Shown here: piece by piece, positions 17,993 through 26,170 of the stretch | Numbering within the stretch: position 1 is the stretch's first letter | How the letters are laid out: each line of letters begins with the position of its first letter | Origin: Euzebya rosea | GTDB taxonomy: Bacteria; Actinomycetota; Nitriliruptoria; Euzebyales; Euzebyaceae | Direction of reading: 5' to 3' | DNA length: 64,000 bases | Assembly (NCBI RefSeq): GCF_003073135.1 | Contig: NZ_PGDQ01000001.1 | Span: forward strand, 124,001 to 188,000 | Program-made: the position numbers and the translations under genes | Notes under the pieces: model-generated | Told to the model about the DNA's origin: nothing | What the model saw: the letters and a program-made list of their open reading frames with translations, nothing else | Database searches by the model: none

Positions 17993-19744
17993 TTACGGGC
18001 GGGCGGCGGGCTCCAGCAGCGACAGCTTGGAAACGATGCCCTGCCCGTTGACGAAGGCCCAGCCGTCGTACACGGCGGCGTCGTAGGCGTACGCGCCGTC
18101 GGGGTACAGCAGGGTCACGAACGGGAGCCGTTCGGCGAACAGCGACTGCAGCTCGCCGATCAGCTCGGTGCGGGTGGCGTCGTCGCCCTCGACGGTCAGG
18201 GCCTGGGCGACCTCGTCCATCTCGGGGTCGGCGAAGGCGGTCAGGTTCAACGACCCGATCTCGATCTCGGAGTGGACCAGCGATGCCACGCGGCTGGCGT
18301 CGGCCTGGATCGGCGCCGACCAGCCCCACATGGCAAGGTCGTAGTTGCGGCCGTTGGCGACGTCGAAGCCGGGCCAGACCGCCTCCTCCCAGGTGGCCTG
18401 CTCGACCGACGAGACGTTGGCCTGGATGCCGATGTCGGCCAGCATCGCCGCGACGAGCTCGGCGGTCCGCAGGCGCAGGGAGTCGCCCGACGGGGTCAGC
18501 AGCTCGTAGCTCATGGGTTCGCCGTCGGCCTCGCGGATGCCGTCGCCGTCGCCGTCGGTGTAGCCGGCGTCCTCCAGCAGGGTGTTGGCCTGCTCGACGT
18601 CGGTGGTCGTCTCGACGGCGCTGTTGAACGTCGGCTGGTCGGGGTGGATCCACCCGGCGGAGCCGACGGTGGCGGCGCCGAGGAAGACGGTGTCGACCAG
18701 GTCCTGTCGGTCGACGGCCAGCGACATGGCCTGCCGCACGGCGATGTCGTCGAACGGGGCCTTGGAGGCGTCGAAGTACAGCAGCTGCGAGCTGTACTCG
18801 GGGCCCTGGGCGATCTCGATGGTGCCCTGCTGGCCGAGGAGGTCGACCTGCTCGGGGGCGATCTGGTCGAACACGACGTCGACCTCACCGGAGCGGATGG
18901 CGGCCAGCGCACCGGCGTCGTCGGCGAACTGCACGATCACGAGCTCATCCACGGTCGGGGTGCCGCGGAAGTAGTCGGGGTTGGCGACGAGGCGATAGCT
19001 CGTGTCGGCCTGGTACTCCTCCAGGGTGTAGGGGCCGGTGCCGATGTTGGGCCCCTCGAACTGGTGGGTCTCGGGGTCCTCCACGGTGGACCAGATGTGC
19101 TCGGGAAGGATCGGCACGTCGCTGAGGGTGCTCAGGGGGAAGGAGGGGCTGGGTGCCTCCAGGGTGAGGGTGACACCGAGGTCACCGTCGGCGGTTGCCT
19201 CGGTCACCGCGCCGAGGTTGCGGCTGAACCGGCCGGCCGCGTTGGCCAGGAAGTAGTCGACGGTGAAGACCACGTCGTCGGAGGTGAAGGGTTCGCCGTC
19301 GTGCCACGTCACCCCCTCGACGAGGGTCAGGTCGTAGGTCAGGCCGTCGTCGCTGACGTCAACGGTCTCCGCCAACCACGGCTGCGGGACCCCGTCGACG
19401 TCGATCTGCATGAGCGAGTCGTACTGCAGCATCAGCAGGTTCCAGCCGGGGAAGCCGGTGACGTAGGTGTAGGGCGTGAGGGTGCCCTCGTCGCCGGTGA
19501 TGGCGGCACGCATGGAAGCCACCGCGGCGCCGTCGCCCGTGTCGTCGGCATCCGTGTCGTCGGCATCCGTGTCGTCGGCGTCCGTGTCGTCGTCGGTGCC
19601 CTCGTCGGGCTCGTCGGACGCGGCGGCGTCCTCCCCCCCTCCGTCGTCGGCGGAGTCGGTGGTGTCGTCGGTGGACGAGCACGCGGCGAGCACGAGGACC
19701 AGCAGGAGCAGCAGCGCTGCCCACCGGTTGTAGACGGTCGTCAT
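17993..19744 (-). CDS. Extracellular substrate-binding lipoprotein, SBP family 5
   Basis: A 583-residue lipoprotein that delivers substrate to the Opp-type permeases. The signal peptide ends in the lipobox LVLAACSS, so the mature protein is lipid-anchored outside the membrane. An acidic low-complexity linker of about 60 residues follows, with repeated DTDAD units. The SBP_bac_5 domain starts around residue 90; characteristic segments include GVTWHDGEPFTSDDVVFT and NIGTGPYTLEEY. Start 19744 is backed by GAGAGGAA. The gene lies 13 bp after the ATPase fusion. Substrates of this family range from peptides and nickel to opines; the pocket cannot be read here. Confidence 0.92.
   Translation of the reverse strand: MTTVYNRWAALLLLLVLVLAACSSTDDTTDSADDGGGEDAAASDEPDEGTDDDTDADDTDADDTDADDTGDGAAVASMRAAITGDEGTLTPYTYVTGFPGWNLLMLQYDSLMQIDVDGVPQPWLAETVDVSDDGLTYDLTLVEGVTWHDGEPFTSDDVVFTVDYFLANAAGRFSRNLGAVTEATADGDLGVTLTLEAPSPSFPLSTLSDVPILPEHIWSTVEDPETHQFEGPNIGTGPYTLEEYQADTSYRLVANPDYFRGTPTVDELVIVQFADDAGALAAIRSGEVDVVFDQIAPEQVDLLGQQGTIEIAQGPEYSSQLLYFDASKAPFDDIAVRQAMSLAVDRQDLVDTVFLGAATVGSAGWIHPDQPTFNSAVETTTDVEQANTLLEDAGYTDGDGDGIREADGEPMSYELLTPSGDSLRLRTAELVAAMLADIGIQANVSSVEQATWEEAVWPGFDVANGRNYDLAMWGWSAPIQADASRVASLVHSEIEIGSLNLTAFADPEMDEVAQALTVEGDDATRTELIGELQSLFAERLPFVTLLYPDGAYAYDAAVYDGWAFVNGQGIVSKLSLLEPAARP
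19537..19592. repeat. 15-bp tandem repeat in linker of binding protein
   Basis: About 3.7 copies of CCGTGTCGTCGGCAT, encoding the DTDAD linker on the minus strand. An in-frame 15-bp unit means copy-number change would only lengthen or shorten the linker. Confidence 0.85.
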
Positions 19745-19757
19745 GGTTGGGTTCCTC

Positions 19758-21878
19758 TCATCGGGTTCGGACGTCCTGGGGCGGCTCGACGGTTGGGGTC
19801 CGGCGGTCGGCGACGAGGCGGGCCCCGTCGGCGTCGACCTCGACCAGGTGGCAGGCGACCCGCCTGTCCGGTCCGGCTGTGCGAAGGGCAGGGACCTCGG
19901 TGTCGCAGACACCGGGGACCGCAAGCGGACAGCGGGTGTGGAAGCGACAGCCCGCGGGCGGGGCGCTGGGGCTCGGCAGGTCGCCCTGCAGGGGCACGCG
20001 GTCGTCGTCCGCGCCGGGTTCGGGCGTCGGCACGGCGTCGAGCAGGGCCCGGGTGTAGGGGTGCAGGGGGTCGGCGTACAGGACGTCGCGAGGTCCCTGC
20101 TCGACGACCTGCCCGAGGTACATCACCGCGACCTCGTGGGAGATCTGCCGGACCACCGCGAGGTCGTGGGCGACGAACACGAACGCCAGCCCCTCCTCCA
20201 CCTGCAGCTCGCGGAGCAGGTTGACGATCTGGGCCTGGACCGACACGTCGAGGCTGGACACCGCCTCGTCGCAGACGATGACCTCGGGCTGGGCGGCCAG
20301 CGCCCGGGCGATGGCGATGCGCTGCCGCTGTCCGCCGGAGAACTCGTGGGGGTGCCGGTCCATCGTCGCCGCCCGGATCCCGACCCGCTCGAGCAGGTTG
20401 CCGACCACCTCGTCGATCTCGGACTCGGGGTGCAACCGGTGGATCCGGATGGGCTCGGCGACGATGTCGCGCACCCGCATGCCGGGGTTCATCGACGAGA
20501 ACGGGTCCTGGAAGACCATCTGCACCCGGCGACGGTGACGGCCGGGCCGGGTCGACAGGGGCGTGCCGTCGATGCGGACCTCGCCGTCGGTCGGGTCGAT
20601 CAGCCCCACGACGGTCCGGCCCAGGGTGGTCTTGCCGCAGCCGCTCTCGCCGACGATGCCGAGCGTCCGACCGCGATGCACTCGTAGGTCCACGCCGTCC
20701 ACGGCACGCACGACGCTGCGGTGCCGGCCCAGCAACCCGCGACGCACGGGGAAGTGCACCGCCACACCGTCCATCTCCACGATCGCGTCCGTGGCGGCGG
20801 CCGCCGTGTCGACGGCACCGTCCGCGACGGGACGGTCGGGCTGCCACGCCAGCCCGTCGTCCACGCATCCGGTGTGCAGACAGGCCGACAGGTGGGTCGC
20901 CTCCCCGTGGTGTTCCAGGACGGGGAGCGTGTCGTGGCACTCGCTGGTCGCCGCGGGGCAGCGGGGGGCGAACGCGCAGCTCGCCGAGGGGTCCGAGCGA
21001 GTCGGGGGGCTCCCGGGGATCTCCGGCAGGACGTCCTCGACCGGACGGTTCAGCCGAGGGATCGACCGCAGCAACCCGGAGGTGTAGGGGTGCTGGGTGG
21101 CGTTGTAGATGCGGTCCGCCGGCCCGCACTCCACGACCCGACCGGCGTACATCACCGCGACCCGGTCGGCCAGCTCGGCGACCACGCCGAGGTCGTGGGT
21201 GATCCACACCACCGACATGCCCGTGTCGGCCTGCAGCGTCCTGACCAGCTCGATGATCTGGCTCTGCACGGTCACGTCGAGGGCGGTGGTCGGCTCGTCG
21301 GCGATCAGCAGCTTGGGGTCACACGCCAGGGCGATCGCGATCATGGCGCGCTGGCGCATCCCGCCGGAGAACTCGTGGGGGTAGCTGTCCACCCGGTCGG
21401 CCGCGGCGGGAATGCCGACCCGGTCCAGCAGCTCGATCGCCCGGGCACGGCGGGCGCGACGATCCAGTCCGGTGTGGAGCAGGAGCATCTCCTCGACCTG
21501 CTGCCCGACGGTGTGCACCGGGTTGAGCGACGACATCGGGTCCTGGAAGACCATGGCGATGTCGCGCCCCCGAACCTGACGTATGTGACGGGCCGAGCAC
21601 TGCAGCAGGTCCGTGCCGTCCAGCGCGATGGTGCCCGAGACGGTCGCGGTCCCGGGCAGCAGCCCCATCGTGGCCAGCATCGAGACGCTCTTGCCCGACC
21701 CGGACTCGCCGACGACGGCGAGGACCTCACCGGGGTCGACGTGCAGGTCGACGGCATCCACCGCGAGGACGCGGCCCCGGGGGGTGCGGAAGCTGACGCG
21801 CAGGTCCTCCACGTGCAGGAGGGGACCCCTGGCGTCGGGCGAACCGGTGGTGGCGGTGGTCGGTGTCGTCAGTGGCAT
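19758..21878 (-). CDS. Fused dual-ATPase for Opp-type importer (OppD-OppF)
   Basis: A 706-residue ABC ATPase containing both nucleotide-binding domains of the importer. Domain 1 (about 20-270): Walker A GESGSGKS, signature [15 protein letters not shown], Walker [14 protein letters not shown]. Domain 2 (about 345-600): [27 protein letters not shown] and [13 protein letters not shown]. Each is followed by the Opp C-terminal Cys-rich segment ([29 protein letters not shown]) that in related DppD proteins can hold an Fe-S cluster. It is the promoter-proximal importer gene and lies 43 bp behind the CDF gene. ATG 21878 lacks a clear ribosome site. Confidence 0.92.
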   Translation of the reverse strand: MPLTTPTTATTGSPDARGPLLHVEDLRVSFRTPRGRVLAVDAVDLHVDPGEVLAVVGESGSGKSVSMLATMGLLPGTATVSGTIALDGTDLLQCSARHIRQVRGRDIAMVFQDPMSSLNPVHTVGQQVEEMLLLHTGLDRRARRARAIELLDRVGIPAAADRVDSYPHEFSGGMRQRAMIAIALACDPKLLIADEPTTALDVTVQSQIIELVRTLQADTGMSVVWITHDLGVVAELADRVAVMYAGRVVECGPADRIYNATQHPYTSGLLRSIPRLNRPVEDVLPEIPGSPPTRSDPSASCAFAPRCPAATSECHDTLPVLEHHGEATHLSACLHTGCVDDGLAWQPDRPVADGAVDTAAAATDAIVEMDGVAVHFPVRRGLLGRHRSVVRAVDGVDLRVHRGRTLGIVGESGCGKTTLGRTVVGLIDPTDGEVRIDGTPLSTRPGRHRRRVQMVFQDPFSSMNPGMRVRDIVAEPIRIHRLHPESEIDEVVGNLLERVGIRAATMDRHPHEFSGGQRQRIAIARALAAQPEVIVCDEAVSSLDVSVQAQIVNLLRELQVEEGLAFVFVAHDLAVVRQISHEVAVMYLGQVVEQGPRDVLYADPLHPYTRALLDAVPTPEPGADDDRVPLQGDLPSPSAPPAGCRFHTRCPLAVPGVCDTEVPALRTAGPDRRVACHLVEVDADGARLVADRRTPTVEPPQDVRTR

Positions 21879-21921
21879 GCGGCGTGGATCATGGGTGACA
21901 GCGGGTTTCCGGGGCGTGACG

Positions 21922-23115
21922 CTAGGCGTCGGTCCGCGGGAGCATGCCAAGCCGCTCGAGGTGGTGGCGCGTCGTTTCGTGATGTTCGTGATCCCCGTCG
22001 GGGTCGACGTGCACGACCACCTCGTCGAGCTTGTCGACACCGTGGAAGAGCTCGTGGCGCACGTCCTCGGCGACTGCGTGGCCCTCGGCGACGGTCAACG
22101 ACGCGTCGACCACGACGTGCAGGCTGGCGTCCAGCCGGTGCCCCACCCAACGGACACGGACGCTGTCGGTCGCGAGCACGCCGGGGACGGCTGCGGCGAT
22201 GGACTCCACTCGCAGTGTGGTCGACTCGTCGACGCCGTCCATGAGGCGCCGGAACACCTGGCGCATGGCGTCGCGGAGCACGAAGAGGATCGCCACGGTG
22301 ATGAGCAGGCCGATGATCGGGTCGGCCATCGGGAAGCCGAAGTAGACGCCGATCGCGCCGAGCACGACGGCGAGGGACGTCAGCCCGTCGGTGCGGGCGT
22401 GGTGGCCGTCGGCGACCAGGGCGGCCGAGCCGATGCGCTCGCCGATGCGTATCCGGTACACCGCGACGGCCTCGTTGCCGAGGAAGCCGATGATGCCGGC
22501 GGCGACGAGCAGGCCGAGGTTCTCGACCTCGACCGGGTCGACGATCCGGCGGATGGACTCGTAGCCGGCGATCACGGCGGACAGGGCGATCATCGCCACG
22601 ATGAACAGGCCGGCGAGGTCCTCGGCGCGGCGGTAGCCGAAGGTGTAGGACCGGGTGGCGACACGGCGGCCGATGACGAAGGCGATCCACAGCGGGATCG
22701 ACGTCAGGGCGTCGGAGAAGTTGTGGATGGTGTCGGCCAGCAGCGCCACCGAGCCCGTCACGAGCACGACGAGGACCTGCAGGACCGCCGTGACCATCAG
22801 CGCGGCCAAGCTGATCTTGACCGCGCGGATGCCCTGCGCGGAGGTCTCCAGCGCCGAGTCGAAGGAGTCGGCCGCGTCGTGGCTGTGCGGTCGGAAGAGC
22901 TCGTCGATCATCCCGCGGAGACCAGACCGGTGCTCGTGGTCGTGGTCGTGTCCGTGGTCGTGTCCGTGGTCGTGCTCGTGGTCGTGCCCGTGGTCATGGG
23001 CCTCGTGGTGGTCCTCGGCGTGCGGCGCGTGGTCCTCGGCGCCATGGCCTCGGTCGTGTCCCTCGTGTGGGGCATGCTTGGCGCCGCTGCTCGGTCGGTC
23101 GTTCGGAAGGTCCAC
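21922..23115 (-). CDS. Cation diffusion facilitator (CDF) metal efflux protein
   Basis: Membrane Zn2+/Fe2+/Co2+-type exporter of 397 residues. The first 65 residues are strongly His-rich (HD/HG repeats), a likely metal-sensing or buffering tail. Six helices follow, with transport-site motifs HNFSD in helix 2 and HARTD in helix 5, and then a CDF cytoplasmic ferredoxin-like domain (VRVRWVGHRLDASLHVVVD). The start is GTG 23115. It is the first gene of the minus-strand unit leading into the Opp-type importer and is divergent from an FCD-type GntR regulator across an AT-rich island. The metal is not determined by sequence. Confidence 0.9.
   Translation of the reverse strand: MDLPNDRPSSGAKHAPHEGHDRGHGAEDHAPHAEDHHEAHDHGHDHEHDHGHDHGHDHDHEHRSGLRGMIDELFRPHSHDAADSFDSALETSAQGIRAVKISLAALMVTAVLQVLVVLVTGSVALLADTIHNFSDALTSIPLWIAFVIGRRVATRSYTFGYRRAEDLAGLFIVAMIALSAVIAGYESIRRIVDPVEVENLGLLVAAGIIGFLGNEAVAVYRIRIGERIGSAALVADGHHARTDGLTSLAVVLGAIGVYFGFPMADPIIGLLITVAILFVLRDAMRQVFRRLMDGVDESTTLRVESIAAAVPGVLATDSVRVRWVGHRLDASLHVVVDASLTVAEGHAVAEDVRHELFHGVDKLDEVVVHVDPDGDHEHHETTRHHLERLGMLPRTDA
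22929..22994. repeat. Short tandem repeats encoding His-rich tail
   Basis: Repeated GTGGTCGTGTCC-like 12-mers on the plus strand encode HDHG/HDHE units in the CDF N-terminus. Slippage here would change the number of histidines in frame. Confidence 0.8.
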
Positions 23116-23143
23116 GGGATAGCCTCGAGAGTTTCGGACGGGT

Positions 23144-23190
23144 ACAGATATGTACGTAGATATATGAGATAGCAGACGTAGATATATCAG
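23144..23190. promoter_or_regulatory. AT-rich island with 22-bp-spaced direct repeats
   Basis: ACGTAGATATAT occurs at 23154-23165 and 23176-23187, start to start 22 bp, that is two helical turns on the same DNA face. A partial third copy AGATAT(G) lies at 23146-23152. This is the most AT-rich spot noticed in the window. It lies in the 91-bp gap between the CDF gene and the divergent GntR gene, so a two-way promoter with an operator is likely. Confidence 0.6.
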
Positions 23191-23206
23191 AGGTTACGAG
23201 GTTGTT

Positions 23207-23947
23207 GTGTCCGGATATCGCGGAACGTCACACGAACCGTCCGCATCGTCGGCGCAGAGCGCCACGGTGCGGGCGTACCGCCACCTGAAGGGGCAGATCC
23301 TCACCTGTGCGATCCCGCCCGGTGCGACCCTGTTCGAGGGCGCGCTGGCCGAGGCGCTCGGCATGAGCAAGACGCCCGTCCGCGAGGCGCTCGGAATGCT
23401 GTCCCACGAGGGCTTCGTGAAGGTGCGGCCGCGGCAGGGGTACCTCGTGACCGAGGTCACGCTGGCCGACGTCCAGGAGATGTTCCACCTGCGCGTGTTG
23501 CTGGAGCCGGCCGCGGCGGAGCTGGCCGCACGCAACGCCACCGAGGCACAGCTCGCGCAGCTGCGCGAGCTGTCGGTGCACAGCCACGACGCCGACTACG
23601 CCGCACTGGTGCAGCAGGCCAGCGACTTCCACGTCCTGCTGGCCGCCGCGTCGGGCAGCGCCCGCTTGGCAGCGATGCTGGAGAACCTGCTCGAGGAGGG
23701 GGAGCGGCTGTTCTTCCTCGGCCTGGACCTCACCGCCGACGTGCAGGTGCACGACAGCGACCATGCCGACCTGCTCGAGGCCCTGGAGAAGCGCGACGCC
23801 GCGCTGGCGCGGGAAACCGCACGGCGACAGGTCGAGACCAGCCGGGCCAACATCCTCGCGGCCGTGACGGCGGCGCTGACCAACCCGCTCCCGGGCGGCG
23901 CGGCATCCGCGGTGAACCTGTACCGAGGCGAGCAGCCCACCGCCTGA
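23207..23947 (+). CDS. GntR-family regulator, FCD (FadR-like) subgroup
   Basis: A 246-residue repressor. The N-terminal winged helix (about 20-85) contains the signature LAEALGMSKTPVREALGML and the wing VRPRQGYLVTEV. The all-helical FCD domain follows (LADVQEMFHLRVLLEPAAAELA), with Asp/His residues (DFHVLL, HDSDHADLLEALEKRD) where FCD proteins bind a metal that helps hold a carboxylate ligand. GTG 23207 has GAGG upstream. Being divergent from the CDF-Opp unit across paired repeats, it is the best candidate for that unit's regulator. The ligand is unknown. Confidence 0.9.
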   Translation: MSGYRGTSHEPSASSAQSATVRAYRHLKGQILTCAIPPGATLFEGALAEALGMSKTPVREALGMLSHEGFVKVRPRQGYLVTEVTLADVQEMFHLRVLLEPAAAELAARNATEAQLAQLRELSVHSHDADYAALVQQASDFHVLLAAASGSARLAAMLENLLEEGERLFFLGLDLTADVQVHDSDHADLLEALEKRDAALARETARRQVETSRANILAAVTAALTNPLPGGAASAVNLYRGEQPTA

Positions 23948-24015
23948 CACCCGTTCGCGGGACGATCAGCCGAAGTTCCGCCCCACGACACCGCCGGACG
24001 CGCAACACTGGACAC

Positions 24016-24174
24016 GTGACGCACGTGACCACGGCCGAGGCGCCAGGGGCGGTCCGCAGGGACCGCGGTCGCGGTGTCGTCGTGGCCGCCGACACGGACG
24101 TGTTCGAGGAGATGATGCTGCTCCACGGGCCCAGCGGCGCCCGGATGTCGCCACCAGGACCCCTCGGGAGGTAG
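24016..24174 (+). CDS. Possible small ORF upstream of HNH gene
   Basis: A 52-codon GTG-initiated frame, mixed Arg-rich and acidic (RRDRGRG then DTDVFEEMML), ending 4 bp before the HNH start. A CAACACTGGACAC stretch upstream might serve as a -10 region. No family is recognised and there is no clear ribosome site. Listed because its end and the HNH ribosome site overlap, which would allow coupling. Confidence 0.25.
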   Translation: MTHVTTAEAPGAVRRDRGRGVVVAADTDVFEEMMLLHGPSGARMSPPGPLGR

Positions 24175-24178
24175 CGCA

Positions 24179-24697
24179 GTGCAGGACCGGATGATCCCCG
24201 TGAAGCCCACGAGGCCAACGCTGGTCCTGAACGGTGCAGGCCTGCCCCTCGGTGCCATTCCCCTGTCCCGCGCCGTCTCGCTGGTGATGACCCAGCGGGC
24301 CGAGACGCTGGCCAGCGAGGGCGTGATCCGCAGCCCATCGGTCACGTTGCCGGCCCCGACCGTGATCGTGCGTGTCGGCTGGGTTCCGTCACCGGCGGGG
24401 GTGCACACCCGGGTCACCAAGTCCGCGCTGCTGGCCCGTGACCGGTGGTCGTGCGGCTGGTGCGGCATGCCGGGTGACACCGTCGACCACATCGTGCCCA
24501 GGTCCAGGGGCGGCCGGCACGAGTGGGCCAACGTGGTCACGTCGTGCCTGTCGTGCAACAACGACAAGGGCAGCGCGATGCCCGACTGGTCCACCCTGCG
24601 CGTCCGGCCGGTTGCCCCGAGCCGGCTGGTCGTGCTGTCGCGCCAGCTGGCCCGCCTCGGCCGCGGCGCGTGGGAGCCGTACCTGCCCGCCGCCTGA
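24179..24697 (+). CDS. HNH endonuclease family protein
   Basis: A 172-residue protein with a zinc-ribbon HNH nuclease domain at about 85-135: CGWCG, then VDHIVPRSRGGRHEWANVV, then CLSCNNDKG. The two CxxC pairs and the H-N-(N/H) residues are all present, so it is probably an active metal-dependent nuclease. This compact actinobacterial type usually occurs alone as a housekeeping gene, not linked to a restriction system. GTG 24179 is set by GGGAGG 6-8 nt upstream. Its biological role in the family is not established. Confidence 0.82.
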   Translation: MQDRMIPVKPTRPTLVLNGAGLPLGAIPLSRAVSLVMTQRAETLASEGVIRSPSVTLPAPTVIVRVGWVPSPAGVHTRVTKSALLARDRWSCGWCGMPGDTVDHIVPRSRGGRHEWANVVTSCLSCNNDKGSAMPDWSTLRVRPVAPSRLVVLSRQLARLGRGAWEPYLPAA

Positions 24698-24787
24698 GGC
24701 GCCCTGCCCGAGTCGGGACCGGGAGTTGTCCACGAGGCCGGACCAGTTTCTCGACGCCGCGCCGTCCTGGCGTCGGATCATCCGGCC

Positions 24788-25468
24788 ATGGGATACGCCT
24801 GCACCACCGATGACACCCTGACCGTCGACCCGCCGCTGAACCCCCGCGAGCGGGCCTACCTGCGCCGCCTCGGCCGCGGGACGCCGTCGCGCGGCCGGTG
24901 GCCGGGGTCGTCGCTGCCGTGGACGATCGACGACGACGGGGCCACCCTGTCGATGGATGTCGAGTTCGGCACCAAGGAGCCGATCGCCGAGTGGGTCGTG
25001 TTCCTCCGGACCCACTTGCTGGGAGAGGAGGGGCCGGCCCTCGTGGGCCGCACCTTCGCGGGCTTCACCTACGACCATCGGGTCCTGGGAGAGGCAACCG
25101 TCACCGGTGAGATCAGCACCGACCGGTGGACGCTGATGGCCGACGAGGACGGTGTGGTCGTCGACCGGTTCTCGATGCCGTGTCCGTCCTGCTGGGCCGG
25201 GACGTTGCTCACCGTGCGGCCGAGCAACGCCTATCGCTTCCTGCATCCCGTGGCGGAGGGCAACATGCTCGACGGCCGGGTCCCCGAGCTGCCGGCTCGG
25301 CACGACGCGCGCTGCATCACCTTCGGCTGGCCGCCCGTGGAGCGACAGCGCAGCATCACCTGGCCGTGGTCGCCGGACTTCCTCCACGACTGGTGGATCG
25401 ACCTGTCCCGGATCCCGGACGCCCGCCCGCTCGGCTGGCACGACGACTCGTCGGCCTGGACCGGCTGA
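24788..25468 (+). CDS. Uncharacterised protein with CPSCW motif, paralogue 1
   Basis: A 226-residue soluble protein of no recognised family. The middle section holds EPIAEWVVFLRTHLL, then DRWTL, then a short strand leading into MPCPSCWAGTL; these three blocks recur in the same order in the next gene. The single CxxC followed by Trp could bind a metal (with partners elsewhere) or be redox-active. There is no signal peptide or transmembrane helix. The C-terminus is Trp-rich (ITWPWSPDFLHDWW) and absent from its paralogue. The start ATG lacks an obvious ribosome site. Confidence 0.7.
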   Translation: MGYACTTDDTLTVDPPLNPRERAYLRRLGRGTPSRGRWPGSSLPWTIDDDGATLSMDVEFGTKEPIAEWVVFLRTHLLGEEGPALVGRTFAGFTYDHRVLGEATVTGEISTDRWTLMADEDGVVVDRFSMPCPSCWAGTLLTVRPSNAYRFLHPVAEGNMLDGRVPELPARHDARCITFGWPPVERQRSITWPWSPDFLHDWWIDLSRIPDARPLGWHDDSSAWTG

Positions 25469-25495
25469 CATCGGTCGGCTGACGGAGGCGGTGTC

Positions 25496-26083
25496 GTGCC
25501 CGTGACGGACCATCCCCTGCACACCGGCGTGCTGGCCGTGTCTCCGCGACTGACCCGGGCGGAGCACGAACGCCTGCGTGCCATGTCGGTCCACCCGGCG
25601 GGCCGAGCGCATCGTCCGGGGGACGTCGTGCCGTGGGAACCGACCGCCGACGGTCGCGCGCTTCGGGTGGTCGATGTGCTCGCCCGGGACGAGCCCATCG
25701 CCGAATGGGCGGCGTACCTGCTCGACCACCTCGCGGACGCACCCGTGGAGGCCGGGACGTCGCGGTTTCGCGGCACCGTCACCGTCGTCGGGGTCCATCC
25801 GTCGGACCGCTGGACGCTGCGCATCCGTTCCGGCCGAGTCGTGGTCGTCCGCTGCATGTTGCCGTGCCCGTCCTGCTGGGATCGGATCGTCCGGCATGCA
25901 CCCTTCAGCGGCGCCTACGCCTTCGACCACCCCGACGGGAACGTCGCTGTGCCGGTCGACGGCGCCTTCGACCGCATCAGCCTGCAGCGGGCCTGTCCCG
26001 GCGACGGATGGGTTCCGTCGGCCACCGAACGGGTCATCGGCCGGTCAGGTGGTGACGCACGTTCAGGAACGCGTGTTGCCTGA
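25496..26083 (+). CDS. Uncharacterised protein with CPSCW motif, paralogue 2
   Basis: A 195-residue paralogue of the preceding gene, 27 bp downstream and thus probably co-transcribed. Shared blocks are EPIAEWAAYLLDHLA, SDRWTLRI and MLPCPSCWDRIV; the ends differ. GTG 25496 follows GGAGG at 7 nt. The tandem arrangement with diverged termini indicates an old duplication with separate roles, or subunits of one complex. No function can be assigned. Confidence 0.7.
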   Translation: MPVTDHPLHTGVLAVSPRLTRAEHERLRAMSVHPAGRAHRPGDVVPWEPTADGRALRVVDVLARDEPIAEWAAYLLDHLADAPVEAGTSRFRGTVTVVGVHPSDRWTLRIRSGRVVVVRCMLPCPSCWDRIVRHAPFSGAYAFDHPDGNVAVPVDGAFDRISLQRACPGDGWVPSATERVIGRSGGDARSGTRVA

Positions 26084-26170
26084 ACGCGGGCTGGGCAGTG
26101 CACGAGCGGACGAGTGCGTAGGTTGCACTCTCACCGACGAGCAGACGTTGGGGTACCCGAGGGAGGCAAC

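Noticed and set aside
22929-22994. Short regular repeats resembling a CRISPR or minisatellite
   Set aside because: The 12-bp units encode the His-rich tail of the CDF protein in frame; there are no unique spacers and no cas genes.
24016-26083. Restriction-modification or phage-defence island around the HNH gene
   Set aside because: No methylase, ATPase, helicase or toxin accompanies it, and base composition does not differ from neighbours; a defence role is not supported.
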